Assembly (NCBI RefSeq): GCF_000013745.1
Contig: NC_007925.1
Span: 2,728,001 to 2,792,000, forward strand
DNA from: Rhodopseudomonas_A palustris_F
Lineage (GTDB): Bacteria; Pseudomonadota; Alphaproteobacteria; Rhizobiales; Xanthobacteraceae
Length of the DNA stretch: 64,000 bases
Reading direction: 5' to 3'
This document shows, one piece after another, positions 25,501 to 33,831 of this stretch. Below the pieces are notes generated by a model. The model was given only the letters and a program-made list of their open reading frames with translations, was not told the DNA's origin and did not search any database. Position 1 is the first letter of the stretch; the number at the start of each line of letters is the position of its first letter. The translations under genes and the position numbers were made by a program.

Positions 25501-27720
25501 GAGGACGCCAAGATCGTGGTCGCCGCGGTCGACGTCGGCATTCTCAACCTCACCAATTACAAGCCGCCGGCGCCGGACGATTACTATCTCGGCCAGCGCC
25601 GCCTGAGCGCGGAAATCCGCGACCTCTATGGGCAATTGATCGACGGCATGCAGGGTTCGCGTGGCCAAATCAGAAGCGGCGGCGATTCGGCCGGCGCCGA
25701 GCTGCAGGGCAGCCCGCCGACGCAGAAGCCGCTGGCGCTGTATTCCGGCATCGTCACCGTGGCGGCCGACGGCACCGCCAGGATCGATTTCGAGATCCCG
25801 GAATTCGCCGGCACCGCACGGCTGATGGCGGTGGCCTGGACCGCCACCAAGGTCGGCCGCGCTACGATCGACGTCACCGTGCGCGATCCCGTGGTGCTGA
25901 CCGCGACGCTGCCGCGCTTTCTGCTGGGCGGCGACCGCGGCACGCTGAGCTTCGATCTCGACAATGTCGAAGGCGCTCCCGGCGACTACGCCATCAGCGT
26001 CGCCGCCTCGGGGCCGGTGAAACTCGCCGGCAACCCGACCACCACGCTGAAGCTCGCCGCCAAGCAGCGGAGCACGATGGCGCTGGCGCTGGAGGCCGGC
26101 GGCGCCGGCACCGCGGCGTTCGACGTCTCGATCAAAGGGCCGAACGGGCTGACCTTGGCGCGGCACTACGCGATCGAGGTGAAGCCCGCGACGCAGATTT
26201 TGGCGCGACGTTCGATCAGGACGCTGGCGAAGGGCGAGAGCCTGACGTTGACCTCGGACATGTTCGCCGATCTCGTCCCCGGCACCGGCGGCGTGTCGCT
26301 GTCGGTGGGGCTGTCCACCGCGCTCGACGCCGCCACCATCCTGAAGGCGCTGGATCGCTATCCGTTCGGCTGCACCGAACAGATCGCCAGCCGGGCGCTG
26401 CCGCTGCTCTATGTCAACGAGCTCGCGGCCGGCGCGTATCTGGCGATGGACGGAACGGTGGACCAGCGCATCAAGGACGCGATCGATCGGCTCTCGGCCC
26501 GGCAGGGCTCCAACGGCTCGTTCGGGCTGTGGTCGGCCGGCGGCGACGATGCCTGGCTCGACGCTTACGTCACCGACTTCCTAACCCGCGCCCGCGAGAA
26601 GGGATTCGTGGTGCCGGACGTGGTGTTCAAGTCGGCGCTCGACCGGGTCCGCAATGCGGTGGTCAACGCCGCCGAGCCGGAGAAGGACGGCGGCCGCGAT
26701 CTCGCTTACGGGCTTTACGTGCTGGCGCGCAACGGCGCGGCACCAATCGGCGATCTGCGCTATCTCGCCGATACCAAGCTCGACAATCTGGCCACCCCGA
26801 TCGCCAAGGCGCAGCTCGCCGCGGCGCTGGCGTTGGTCGGCGATCGCGGACGCGCCGAGCGGGTCTATGCCGACGCGCTGCAGAGTCTCACGCCGAAGCC
26901 CGTGATCGCGTTCGGCCGGGTCGACTACGGCTCGGCGCTGCGCGACGCCGCGGCTCTGGTGTCGCTCGCCAGCGAGGGCAACGCGCCGCGCGCCACGCTG
27001 ACCCAGGCGGTGCAGCGGGTCGAGGCGGCGAGGGGGCTGACGCCTTATACGTCGACGCAGGAGAACGCCTGGCTGGTGCTGGCGGCGCGTGCGCTCGCCA
27101 AGGAAACGCTGGCGCTCGAGGTCGACGGCAGTCCGGTGAAGACCGCGCTGTATCGCAGCTATAAGGCCAGCGAGATGGCGGGCCGGCCGATCAAGATCGT
27201 CAACACCGGCGACGCCCCGGCGCAGGCGGTGGTGTCGGTCAGCGGCGCGCCAATGACGCCGGAGCCGGCCGCATCGAACGGCTTCAAGATCGAGCGCAAC
27301 TACTTCGCGCTCGACGGCACCCCGGCGCATATTCTTAAGGCCAAGCAGAACGACCGCTTCGCGGTGGTGCTGAAGATCACCGAGGCCAAGCCGGAATACG
27401 GTCACATCATGGTGGCGGACTATTTGCCGGCCGGCTTCGAGATCGACAACCCGCATCTGGTGTCGTCGGGCGACAGCGGCACGCTGGGCTGGATCGAGGA
27501 CGGCGTCGAGCCGGTCCACAGCGAATTCCGCGACGACCGCTTCAGCGCCGCGATCGACCGCAAGAGCGACGACAAGGCGGTGTTCACGGTGGCCTATGTG
27601 GTGCGCGCGGTGTCGCCGGGCAAATACGTGCTGCCGCAGGCTTACGTCGAGGACATGTACAATCCCTCGCGCTATGGCCGCAGCTCCACCGGCAGCGTCG
27701 AGGTGCGGCCGGCGAAATGA
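22507..27720 (+). CDS. Bacterial alpha-2-macroglobulin, thioester type
   Basis: A 1,737-residue periplasmic protease trap. Signal peptide at 1-24 (AAAADKAF cleavage region, no lipobox, unlike E. coli YfhM). Then many macroglobulin-like beta domains; an A2M central region with ARLMAVAWTATKVGRATIDVTVRDPVV near 1120; the thioester motif GCTEQ with Cys1289 and Gln1292 (26371 onward) in YPFGCTEQIASRALP; an alpha/alpha toroid (about 1300-1500); and a C-terminal receptor-like beta domain. A protease cutting the bait would expose the thioester and be covalently trapped. pbpC follows, as in other proteobacteria where these two genes pair to protect and repair the wall. The start is the ATG after GGGAGTGCC; 50 upstream codons lack a signal. 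Confidence 0.95.
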   Translation: MRGLLRAVMLCATLALGLLSAAAADKAFKRDDLADSAIKLEAQIKSEAGAVSKPVAALRADADAAVKRGDSRAALQIMGQIATVSPDDSGNWLRLARAVFRIWTPTGSDQALLLERASTAAYIAYQRAGNAGEEAEALALLGRAFAERKLWRPALDTLRLSLDLREVAEVRGQYEKLRDDHGFRLLDYTVDSDSASPRACFQFSEDLAKRVDFAPFLAQAGTDKPALTSEDKQLCVEGLKHGERYTVHLRAGLPSAVKETLPKSAEFNIYVRDRKPLVRFTGRAYVLPRSGQRGIPLVSVNTKTVSVEVFRIGDRNLINTVVGSDFQRALSAYELTELGGERGIKVWSGELDTESTLNADVTTAFPVGEVLGELQPGVYVMAAAAKGPAASGDEDGGSLATQWFIVSDLGLTAFSGNDGIHVFVNSLASTEPVGKAEVRLLARNNEILATRKTDDSGHVLFESGLSRGEGGSSPALLTVSGASADYAFLSLKSNAFDLSDRGVSGRAVPAGADAFVYAERGVYRSGETVYLTALLRDGQGNALAGAPLTLVVERPDGVEFRRAVLPDQGAGGRSLTLPLNSAVPTGTWRVRAFTDPKGGSVGETTFMVEDYVPDRIEFDISSKDKLIKADVPVELKVDGHFLYGAPASGLQLEGDLLVAPAADRPGFAGYRFGIADEETESHERTPLENLPEADANGVATFPLVLPKPPASTRPQEAQIFIRMAEAGGRAVERKLVLPVVPAAAAIGVKPLFADKTVTEGDNANFDVVLVSPEGKPLARGGLRYELLKIETRYQWYRQNSSWDYEPVKSTRRVADGDLSLAADKPARLTFQPQPGRYRLDVKSADADGPLTQVQFDVGWYSDGSADTPDLLETSIDKPDYAAGDTLVVTVNARSAGKLTVNVLGDRLLTTQSVDVQQGQSQVRLAVGKDWGTGAYVVTTLRRPLDAAAQRMPGRAIGLKWFGIDKTARTLSVALSPPALIRPSTTLTLPVKIGGLTPGEDAKIVVAAVDVGILNLTNYKPPAPDDYYLGQRRLSAEIRDLYGQLIDGMQGSRGQIRSGGDSAGAELQGSPPTQKPLALYSGIVTVAADGTARIDFEIPEFAGTARLMAVAWTATKVGRATIDVTVRDPVVLTATLPRFLLGGDRGTLSFDLDNVEGAPGDYAISVAASGPVKLAGNPTTTLKLAAKQRSTMALALEAGGAGTAAFDVSIKGPNGLTLARHYAIEVKPATQILARRSIRTLAKGESLTLTSDMFADLVPGTGGVSLSVGLSTALDAATILKALDRYPFGCTEQIASRALPLLYVNELAAGAYLAMDGTVDQRIKDAIDRLSARQGSNGSFGLWSAGGDDAWLDAYVTDFLTRAREKGFVVPDVVFKSALDRVRNAVVNAAEPEKDGGRDLAYGLYVLARNGAAPIGDLRYLADTKLDNLATPIAKAQLAAALALVGDRGRAERVYADALQSLTPKPVIAFGRVDYGSALRDAAALVSLASEGNAPRATLTQAVQRVEAARGLTPYTSTQENAWLVLAARALAKETLALEVDGSPVKTALYRSYKASEMAGRPIKIVNTGDAPAQAVVSVSGAPMTPEPAASNGFKIERNYFALDGTPAHILKAKQNDRFAVVLKITEAKPEYGHIMVADYLPAGFEIDNPHLVSSGDSGTLGWIEDGVEPVHSEFRDDRFSAAIDRKSDDKAVFTVAYVVRAVSPGKYVLPQAYVEDMYNPSRYGRSSTGSVEVRPAK

Positions 27721-27748
27721 GGGGCTTGGAGTTGGAGATCTCGACATG

Positions 27749-27884
27749 CGTGTCCCGGACGCTAAGCAGCGCGCTTGCGCTGCGCAGCGAGCCGGGACCG
27801 TTACGAAGGCAGCATCCGTAACGGCCCCGGCTCTGCAGCGCACCACGCCGCAAGAGCGGCGCGTTGCACTGCGTCCGGGGCACG
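27749..27884. repeat. Dispersed nested palindrome, family B
   Basis: Outer arms CGTGTCCCGGAC and GTCCGGGGCACG, inner arms GAGCCGGGACCGTTACG and CGTAACGGCCCCGGCTC. Same design as the copies at 40121 and 48195 and the tandem block at 1427. It lies between the macroglobulin gene and pbpC. Confidence 0.88.
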
Positions 27885-27935
27885 ATGCTGTAACGACAAA
27901 GAGGAACTTCGACGGCAGATGATGTTGAACCGATC

Positions 27936-30026
27936 ATGAGTGAGACCCCGAGCAGGTGGCGGCAGATCAGAACCGCGGCGATTGTCGTCGCGGTGCTCGG
28001 CGTCATCGCCGCCGGCGCAATGTCGGCGTGGGTCTGGTCGCTCGGGCCGCTGCCGCTCGAGGCTGCGCGGCAGGTCTCGACTTCGGTGGTCGACCGCAAC
28101 GGCAAATTGCTACGCGCCTATGCGATGGCGGACGGCCGCTGGCGGCTGCCGGTGCATGGGGCGACCGACGTCGACCGGCGCTATCTCGATCTGTTGCTGG
28201 CCTATGAGGACAAGCGGTTTTACAGCCATCACGGCGTCGATCCGCTGGCGCTCGGCCGCGCTGCTTGGCAGCTGCTCACGCACGGCCGCATCGTCTCCGG
28301 CGGCTCCACCATAACCATGCAACTGGCGCGGCTGCTCGAGCCGCGCCGCGAGCGCTCGGTCCACGCCAAGCTGCGCCAGATGGTGCGCGCTCTGCAACTG
28401 GAGCGGCAGCTCAGCAAGAACCAGATCCTCGATCTCTATCTGACGCTGGCGCCCTACGGCGGCAACCTCGAAGGAATCCGCGCGGCGTCGATCGGTTATC
28501 TCGGCAAGGAGCCGAAGCGGCTGTCGCTCGCCGAATCCGCGCTGTTGGTGGCGCTGCCGCAATCCCCCGAAACCCGCCGGCTGGACCGCCATCCGGCGGC
28601 GGCGCGGGCCGCCCGCGACCGCGTGCTCGACCGCATGGTAGAGGACGGCGTGCTCAGCGGCGACGACGCGGCGCAGGCCAAGGCGGTGGCGTTGGCGCGG
28701 CAGCGCACGCCGATGCCGATGCTGGCGCCGCATTCCGCCGATCAGGCGATGGCGGCCGGGAAAGGCGCGGCGACGATCCGGCTGACGCTGGACGCTGCCA
28801 TCCAGCGCGCGCTGGAAGCGCTGGCGCGCGACCGCGCCGCAGCGCTCGGACCCGATATCTCGATCGCGCTGCTCGCGGTCGACAATGCCAGCGGCGAGAT
28901 TCTCGCTCGGGTCGGTTCGCCGGACTACTTCGACAACCGCCGCGCCGGCCAGGTCGACATGAGCCGCGCGGTGCGCTCGCCGGGTTCGACCCTGAAGCCG
29001 TTCATCTACGGGCTCGCCTTCGAGGACGGCTTCGTGCATCCGGAGAGCCTGATCGACGACCGCCCGATCCGGTTCGGCGCCTACGCGCCGGAGAATTTCG
29101 ACATGACCTTCCAAGGCACGGTGCCGGTGCGCAAGGCGCTGCAATTGTCGCTCAACGTGCCGGCGATCGCGTTGCTGGACCGCGTCGGATCGAGTCGCCT
29201 CGCGGCGCGGCTGAAACAGGCCGGCGCGGCCTTGGTGCTGCCGAAGGACGAGGCGCCGGGGCTGGCGATGGGGCTCGGCGGCGTCGGCATCCGGCTGCAG
29301 GATCTGGTGCAGCTCTATTCGGGCATCGCCCGGCTCGGCGCCACGGTGCCGCTGCGCGAGATCGCGCTGGGGGAGGCGACGCCGGCGGAGCCGCTGCGGC
29401 TGCTCGATCCGGTGGCAGCCTGGCAGGTCGGCAGCGTGCTGCTCGGCACCCCGCCGCCCGACAACGCCGCGGCCAATCGGATCGCCTTCAAGACCGGCAC
29501 CTCCTACGGCTATCGCGACGCCTGGTCGGTCGGTTTCGACGGCCGCATCACCATCGGGGTCTGGGTCGGCCGGCCGGACGGTGCCGCGGTGCCCGGCCTG
29601 GTCGGCCGCACCGCCGCAGCGCCGATCCTGTTCGACGCCTTCGCCCGCACCGGCCGGCTGCCGGCGGCGCTGGCGAAAGCCCCGCGCGGCACGCTGATGG
29701 CGAGCAACGCCAAATTGCCGTTGCCGCTGCGGCGCTTCCGTCCGGTCGGCGAATTGCTGCGCAATGGCGCAGAGCAGCCGCTGCGGATCCAGTTTCCGCT
29801 GAACGGCTCGCGGATCGACGGCTCCGGCGACATCTCGACGCCGTCGCTGCCGGTCAAGGTGGCGGGCGGGGTACTGCCGCTGACCATGCTGGTGAACGGT
29901 GTGGCGGTAGGGCAGATCGACGGCCGCCGGCAACGGCTGCTCGACCAGCCCGGGCCGGGCTTCGTCCGGCTCACCGTGATGGACGCCATGGGCGCCGCGG
30001 ACACAGTCGTCGTCCGAATTCAGTAG
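27936..30026 (+). CDS. pbpC: Penicillin-binding protein 1C
   Basis: Bifunctional peptidoglycan synthase: glycan polymerisation plus a transpeptidase-type domain. 696 residues. Membrane anchor at about 12-34; GT51 domain with catalytic Glu91 in YEDKRFYSHHGVDP and GGSTITMQLARLL; transpeptidase domain with SPGSTLKPF (SxxK), SLN and KTGTSYG; and a C-terminal PBP1C beta domain (about 610-696), somewhat shorter than in E. coli. It follows the alpha-2-macroglobulin gene, the usual partner. 50 bp separate it from the ArnT-like gene, so all downstream + strand genes to 33.8 kb may form one transcription unit. Confidence 0.95.
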   Translation: MSETPSRWRQIRTAAIVVAVLGVIAAGAMSAWVWSLGPLPLEAARQVSTSVVDRNGKLLRAYAMADGRWRLPVHGATDVDRRYLDLLLAYEDKRFYSHHGVDPLALGRAAWQLLTHGRIVSGGSTITMQLARLLEPRRERSVHAKLRQMVRALQLERQLSKNQILDLYLTLAPYGGNLEGIRAASIGYLGKEPKRLSLAESALLVALPQSPETRRLDRHPAAARAARDRVLDRMVEDGVLSGDDAAQAKAVALARQRTPMPMLAPHSADQAMAAGKGAATIRLTLDAAIQRALEALARDRAAALGPDISIALLAVDNASGEILARVGSPDYFDNRRAGQVDMSRAVRSPGSTLKPFIYGLAFEDGFVHPESLIDDRPIRFGAYAPENFDMTFQGTVPVRKALQLSLNVPAIALLDRVGSSRLAARLKQAGAALVLPKDEAPGLAMGLGGVGIRLQDLVQLYSGIARLGATVPLREIALGEATPAEPLRLLDPVAAWQVGSVLLGTPPPDNAAANRIAFKTGTSYGYRDAWSVGFDGRITIGVWVGRPDGAAVPGLVGRTAAAPILFDAFARTGRLPAALAKAPRGTLMASNAKLPLPLRRFRPVGELLRNGAEQPLRIQFPLNGSRIDGSGDISTPSLPVKVAGGVLPLTMLVNGVAVGQIDGRRQRLLDQPGPGFVRLTVMDAMGAADTVVVRIQ

Positions 30027-30076
30027 AGGCCCGCCAACTGGTTGTCCGCGTAGCGGTTTCAGCGTATGCGAAACCG

Positions 30077-31822
30077 ATGAGCGAGACCTTTGCAAGACCC
30101 CGATTTGGCATGCCGCCGGAGCCGAAGAACCGGATCAATCCGGGCCAGCGGCTGGTCGGCGTGATCGATTACGTCGCCGCCAGCCATGGCCGCGCGGTGG
30201 CCTTTCTGGCGCTGTGCGGGTTGTTGTTCACGCTGTCGGGATTTTTCACGATTCCGCCGATCGACCGCGACGAAGCGCGCTTCGCACAGGCCACCAAGCA
30301 GATGGTCGAGACCAGCGATTTCGTCGATATCCGGTTTCAGGGCGAGGTTCGCTATAAGAAGCCGGTCGGGATCTATTGGCTGCAGGCGACCGTGGTCGAA
30401 GCCGCCTCGGCGCTCGGCCTGCCGCGCGCCGAGGTGCGGATCTGGCTGTACCGGGTGCCCTCGATGCTGGGCGCGATCGGCGCGGTGTTGCTGACCTATT
30501 GGACCGCCTTGGCGTTCGTGACGCGGCGCGGCGCGGTGCTCGCCGGCTTGATCCTTTGCAGTTCGATTTTGCTCGGCGTCGAAGCCCGGCTCGCCAAGAC
30601 CGACGCGGTGCTGCTGTTGACCGTGATCGCCGCGATGGGGGCGATGGCGCGGGTCTATCTCGCCTGGCAGCGCGGCGAGGATTCCGCGCGCGGCTCGTGG
30701 ACCACGCCGGCGATCTTCTGGACCGCGCTGGCCGGCGGCATCCTGCTGAAGGGGCCGCTGATCCTGATGTTCGTCGGCCTCACCATCGTCACCCTGGCGA
30801 TCTGCGACCGCTCGCTGGCCTGGCTGCGGCGGCTGCGGCCGTTGTGGGGCGCGCTGTGGATGCTGGCATTGGTGCTGCCGTGGTTCATCGCCATCTTCCA
30901 GCGCGCCGGCGAGAGCTTCTTTTCCGACTCGGTCGGCGGCGACATGCTGAGCAAGATCACCAGCGCCAAGGAATCCCACGGCGCGCCGCCCGGAGTGTAT
31001 TTCCTGCTGTTCTGGGTGACGTTCTGGCCCGGCGCGCCGCTCGCCGCGATGGCGGCGCCGGCGGTGTGGCGGGCGCGGCGCGAGCCCGGCGCGCAATATC
31101 TGTTGGCTTGGCTGGTGCCGTCCTGGATCGTGTTCGAACTGGTGATGACCAAGCTGCCGCATTACGTGCTGCCGCTGTATCCGGCGATCGCCATCCTGCT
31201 GGTCGGGGCATTGGAGCGGCGCGTGCTGTCGCGCGGCTGGCTGACCCGTGGGGCGGCGTGGTGGTTCGCGATTCCCGCCGCGGTGCTGACCATCGCGGTG
31301 GTCGGCGCGGTGTGGCTGACACGGCAGCCGGCGTTCCTGGCCTGGCCGTTCGTCGCGGTGTCGATGATCTTCGGGCTGTTGGCCTGGCGGCTCTATGACG
31401 ACATCCGCTCCGAGCACGCCATGCTCAACGCGGTGGCGTCGTCGCTGTTTCTCAGCGTTGCCGTGTACGGCATCGTGGTGCCGTCGCTGACGCCGCTGTT
31501 TCCCAGCGTCGAGATCGCCCGTGCGCTGCGCAACGTGGTCTGCGTCGGCCCGAAGGCGGCGGCGGCGGGCTATCAGGAGCCCAGCCTGGTGTTCATGACC
31601 GGGACCTCGACGCTGCTCACCGACGGCTCCGGCGCCGCGGATTTCTTAGGCCAAGGCAGTTGCCGCTTCGCGCTGGTGGAATCCCGTACCGAACGGGCGT
31701 TCGCGGCGCGCGCCGAAGCCATCGGCCTGCGCTACGACGTCGCCGCACGGATCGACGGCTATAATTTCTCGCAGGGCCGGGCGATCTCGGTGGCGGTGTT
31801 CCGCTCCGAGGGCACCCAGTAA
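30077..31822 (+). CDS. ArnT-like (GT83/GT39-type) polyprenyl-phosphate sugar transferase
   Basis: 581 residues, an inner-membrane GT-C enzyme expected to move a sugar from a polyprenyl-phosphate carrier onto lipid A or another envelope lipid on the periplasmic side. The first periplasmic loop has PPIDRDEARFAQATKQM with the catalytic-type acidic residues, then YKKPVGIYWLQA. About ten further hydrophobic helices follow (including ILLKGPLILMFVGLTIVTLAI and LPHYVLPLYPAIAILL), then a soluble C-terminal part. The GT2 and PAP2 genes downstream fit a carrier-linked pathway. The sugar is unknown: aminoarabinose, galacturonate and mannose are all possible in this group. Confidence 0.88.
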   Translation: MSETFARPRFGMPPEPKNRINPGQRLVGVIDYVAASHGRAVAFLALCGLLFTLSGFFTIPPIDRDEARFAQATKQMVETSDFVDIRFQGEVRYKKPVGIYWLQATVVEAASALGLPRAEVRIWLYRVPSMLGAIGAVLLTYWTALAFVTRRGAVLAGLILCSSILLGVEARLAKTDAVLLLTVIAAMGAMARVYLAWQRGEDSARGSWTTPAIFWTALAGGILLKGPLILMFVGLTIVTLAICDRSLAWLRRLRPLWGALWMLALVLPWFIAIFQRAGESFFSDSVGGDMLSKITSAKESHGAPPGVYFLLFWVTFWPGAPLAAMAAPAVWRARREPGAQYLLAWLVPSWIVFELVMTKLPHYVLPLYPAIAILLVGALERRVLSRGWLTRGAAWWFAIPAAVLTIAVVGAVWLTRQPAFLAWPFVAVSMIFGLLAWRLYDDIRSEHAMLNAVASSLFLSVAVYGIVVPSLTPLFPSVEIARALRNVVCVGPKAAAAGYQEPSLVFMTGTSTLLTDGSGAADFLGQGSCRFALVESRTERAFAARAEAIGLRYDVAARIDGYNFSQGRAISVAVFRSEGTQ

Positions 31823-32668
31823 ATGGCAGCGCATCGCCGGGCCGACACGCCGCCGAGCTATGTGGTGCGGGTGCTGCAGCTGCTCGGCGCCTCGCTTCTG
31901 CAATTGGCGCGCCGGCCGTCGCATTCGCGGCGCGCCGAAGCGGCACGCAGCGGCGCGCGGCGCGTGCTGATCCTGACGGCGCTGGTCGCGGTGGCGGTCG
32001 CGGTGCTGATGGTGGCGCTCGACGTCCACGAGATCGGCTGGATGCCGGCGCGCGGCACCGCCTGGCTGTGGCCGGTCAAGATCGTCACCGATTTCGGCAA
32101 GGCCACCTATGTGCTGTGGACCTTGCTGGCCGCGTTGCTGGCGCTGCTGCTGATCACGCCGCGGCTCGCCGGCTGGTCGCGCGCGGTGCTGCTCGCCTTC
32201 GGCACAAGGCTGCAGTTCATCTTCTTTGCGGTGCTGGTACCGGTGTTGGCCGGCGAGGTGTTGAAGGGCGCGATCGGCCGCGGCCGGCCGTTCGTCGGCG
32301 GCGAGGCCAACGCCTTCAACTTCTCCTATTGGTCGTGGAACGAGGCCTATTCCAGCCTGCCGTCGGGCCACGCCACCACCAGTTTCGCGCTGGCCTTCGC
32401 GGTCGCCGCGGTGTGGCCGCGGGCGCGCGGCGTCATGATCGCCTATGCGCTGGCGATCGCGGTCAGCCGGCTGGTGCTGTTGGCGCATCATCCGAGCGAC
32501 GTGGTGGCCGGCGCGCTGACCGGGGTGGTCGGCGCGATGGCGGTGCGCTACTGGTTCGCCGCGCGTCATCTGGCATTTACGATCGCGCGCGACGGCAGCG
32601 TTGCTGCCCTTCCGGGGCCGTCCTGGTCCCACCTCAAAAGGGTTGCCCGCGAGGCCTTCGCCCCATAA
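31823..32668 (+). CDS. PAP2-family membrane phosphatase
   Basis: 281 residues. Acid-phosphatase-type motifs are complete: KGAIGRGRPF (KxxxxxxRP), SLPSGHATT (PSGH) and SRLVLLAHHPSDVV (SRxxxxxHxxxD). Several membrane helices surround them. Starts directly after the upstream stop codon (TAAATG). In this context it may remove phosphate from polyprenyl diphosphate or from lipid A (LpxE-like), or recycle the carrier left by the ArnT-like enzyme. Sequence alone does not separate these. Confidence 0.9.
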   Translation: MAAHRRADTPPSYVVRVLQLLGASLLQLARRPSHSRRAEAARSGARRVLILTALVAVAVAVLMVALDVHEIGWMPARGTAWLWPVKIVTDFGKATYVLWTLLAALLALLLITPRLAGWSRAVLLAFGTRLQFIFFAVLVPVLAGEVLKGAIGRGRPFVGGEANAFNFSYWSWNEAYSSLPSGHATTSFALAFAVAAVWPRARGVMIAYALAIAVSRLVLLAHHPSDVVAGALTGVVGAMAVRYWFAARHLAFTIARDGSVAALPGPSWSHLKRVAREAFAP

Positions 32669-32728
32669 AAGCGGGCTTCCGCGAACCGCACCCCGGCGTG
32701 AGTTCCAAGGCTGCGGGCCGATCCGACC

Positions 32729-33484
32729 ATGAGCGTGCATTTGACCAGTTCCGGCACCACCCCTGCCGTGTCCATCGTTGTTCCGGTGCGTAACGAGGCC
32801 GACAATGTCGCGCCGCTGATCGCCGAGATCGCCGCCGCGTTGGACGGCCGTTGGGCCTATGAGATCGTCTATGTCGACGACGGCTCCACCGACGCCACGC
32901 CGCAACGCATCGCCGCGATCCGGCAGAGCCGCGAAAATCTGCGCCAGATCCGCCATACCGCCTCGTCCGGGCAATCCGCCGCGGTGCGCAGCGGGGTGCG
33001 CGCGGCGCGCGGCGCCATCGTCGCCACGCTCGATGGCGACGGCCAAAACAATCCGGCATTCCTGCCCGACCTGATCGCCGCGGTGGAGCAGGGCGGCGCC
33101 CGCGTCGGGCTTGCCGCGGGCCAGCGGCTCGGCCGCAAGGACACCGGCTTCAAGAAGATTCAGTCGCGGATCGCCAACAAAGTGCGCGACGCCATCCTGC
33201 GCGACGGCACCCGCGATAGCGGTTGCGGCCTGAAGGCGTTCCGCCGCGACGTGTATCTGTCGCTGCCTTACTTCGACGGTCTGCACCGCTTCATGCCGGC
33301 GCTGGTGCGCCGCGAGGGCTTCGAGATCGCCTTTGTCGACGTCACCGACCGGCCGCGGCTGTCGGGGGTGTCGAATTACGGCTTCTTCGACCGGCTGTGG
33401 ATCGGGATCATGGATCTGGTCGGGGTGTGGTGGCTGATCCGGCGCAAGAAATCCACCCCCATCGCAACCGAGATCGCCTCATGA
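32729..33484 (+). CDS. GT2 glycosyltransferase making polyprenyl-phosphate sugar
   Basis: 251 residues, cytoplasmic face of the inner membrane. A GT-A fold is shown by VSIVVPVRNEADNV (16-29), IVYVDDGSTD and the metal-binding DGDGQNNP, similar to dolichol-phosphate mannose synthases and ArnC. There is one hydrophobic stretch near the C-terminus (LWIGIMDLVGVWWLI) but not the two helices of ArnC. It should load a nucleotide sugar onto the lipid carrier used by the ArnT-like enzyme. The stop overlaps the next gene by ATGA. Confidence 0.9.
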   Translation: MSVHLTSSGTTPAVSIVVPVRNEADNVAPLIAEIAAALDGRWAYEIVYVDDGSTDATPQRIAAIRQSRENLRQIRHTASSGQSAAVRSGVRAARGAIVATLDGDGQNNPAFLPDLIAAVEQGGARVGLAAGQRLGRKDTGFKKIQSRIANKVRDAILRDGTRDSGCGLKAFRRDVYLSLPYFDGLHRFMPALVRREGFEIAFVDVTDRPRLSGVSNYGFFDRLWIGIMDLVGVWWLIRRKKSTPIATEIAS

Positions 33485-33819
33485 TCATTCATTACGGCCA
33501 GGTGCTTGGCGACTACCTGTTCGACGTGTTCGTCGCCAAGTTCGATTTCTGGCTGGCGTTCGGCCTGGTGGCGCAATTGTTGTTCACCGCCCGATTCCTG
33601 GTGCAGTGGATTTCCAGCGAGCGTCTCGGCCAGAGCGTGGTGCCGATGTCGTTCTGGTTCTTCTCGATCGCCGGCGGCCTGATGACGTTGGTCTATGGCA
33701 TCGTCAAACGCGAGCCGGTGATCATCATTGGCCAGGCGGCGGCGACCTTCGTCTACGTCCGCAACATCATGCTGATCGTGAAGAACCACGCCAGCGGCTC
33801 GAAGACCCTGGATAGCTGA
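33481..33819 (+). CDS. Free-standing LAB_N (lipid A biosynthesis N-terminal) domain protein
   Basis: 112 residues with three or four membrane helices: FWLAFGLVAQLLFTARFLVQW, SFWFFSIAGGLMTLVYGI, PVIIIGQAAATFVYVRNIML. This matches the LAB_N domain, found either alone or fused to other lipid-A enzymes. It overlaps the GT2 gene by four bases, so the two are translated together. A flippase or membrane-scaffold role for the sugar carrier is plausible but unproven here. Confidence 0.88.
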   Translation: MIIHYGQVLGDYLFDVFVAKFDFWLAFGLVAQLLFTARFLVQWISSERLGQSVVPMSFWFFSIAGGLMTLVYGIVKREPVIIIGQAAATFVYVRNIMLIVKNHASGSKTLDS

Positions 33820-33831
33820 CGCGCGACCCCG

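Noticed and set aside
26581..27846. 421-codon minus-strand frame under the macroglobulin 3' end
   Set aside because: Shadow of the + strand gene, in a frame opposite regular GC3 codons.
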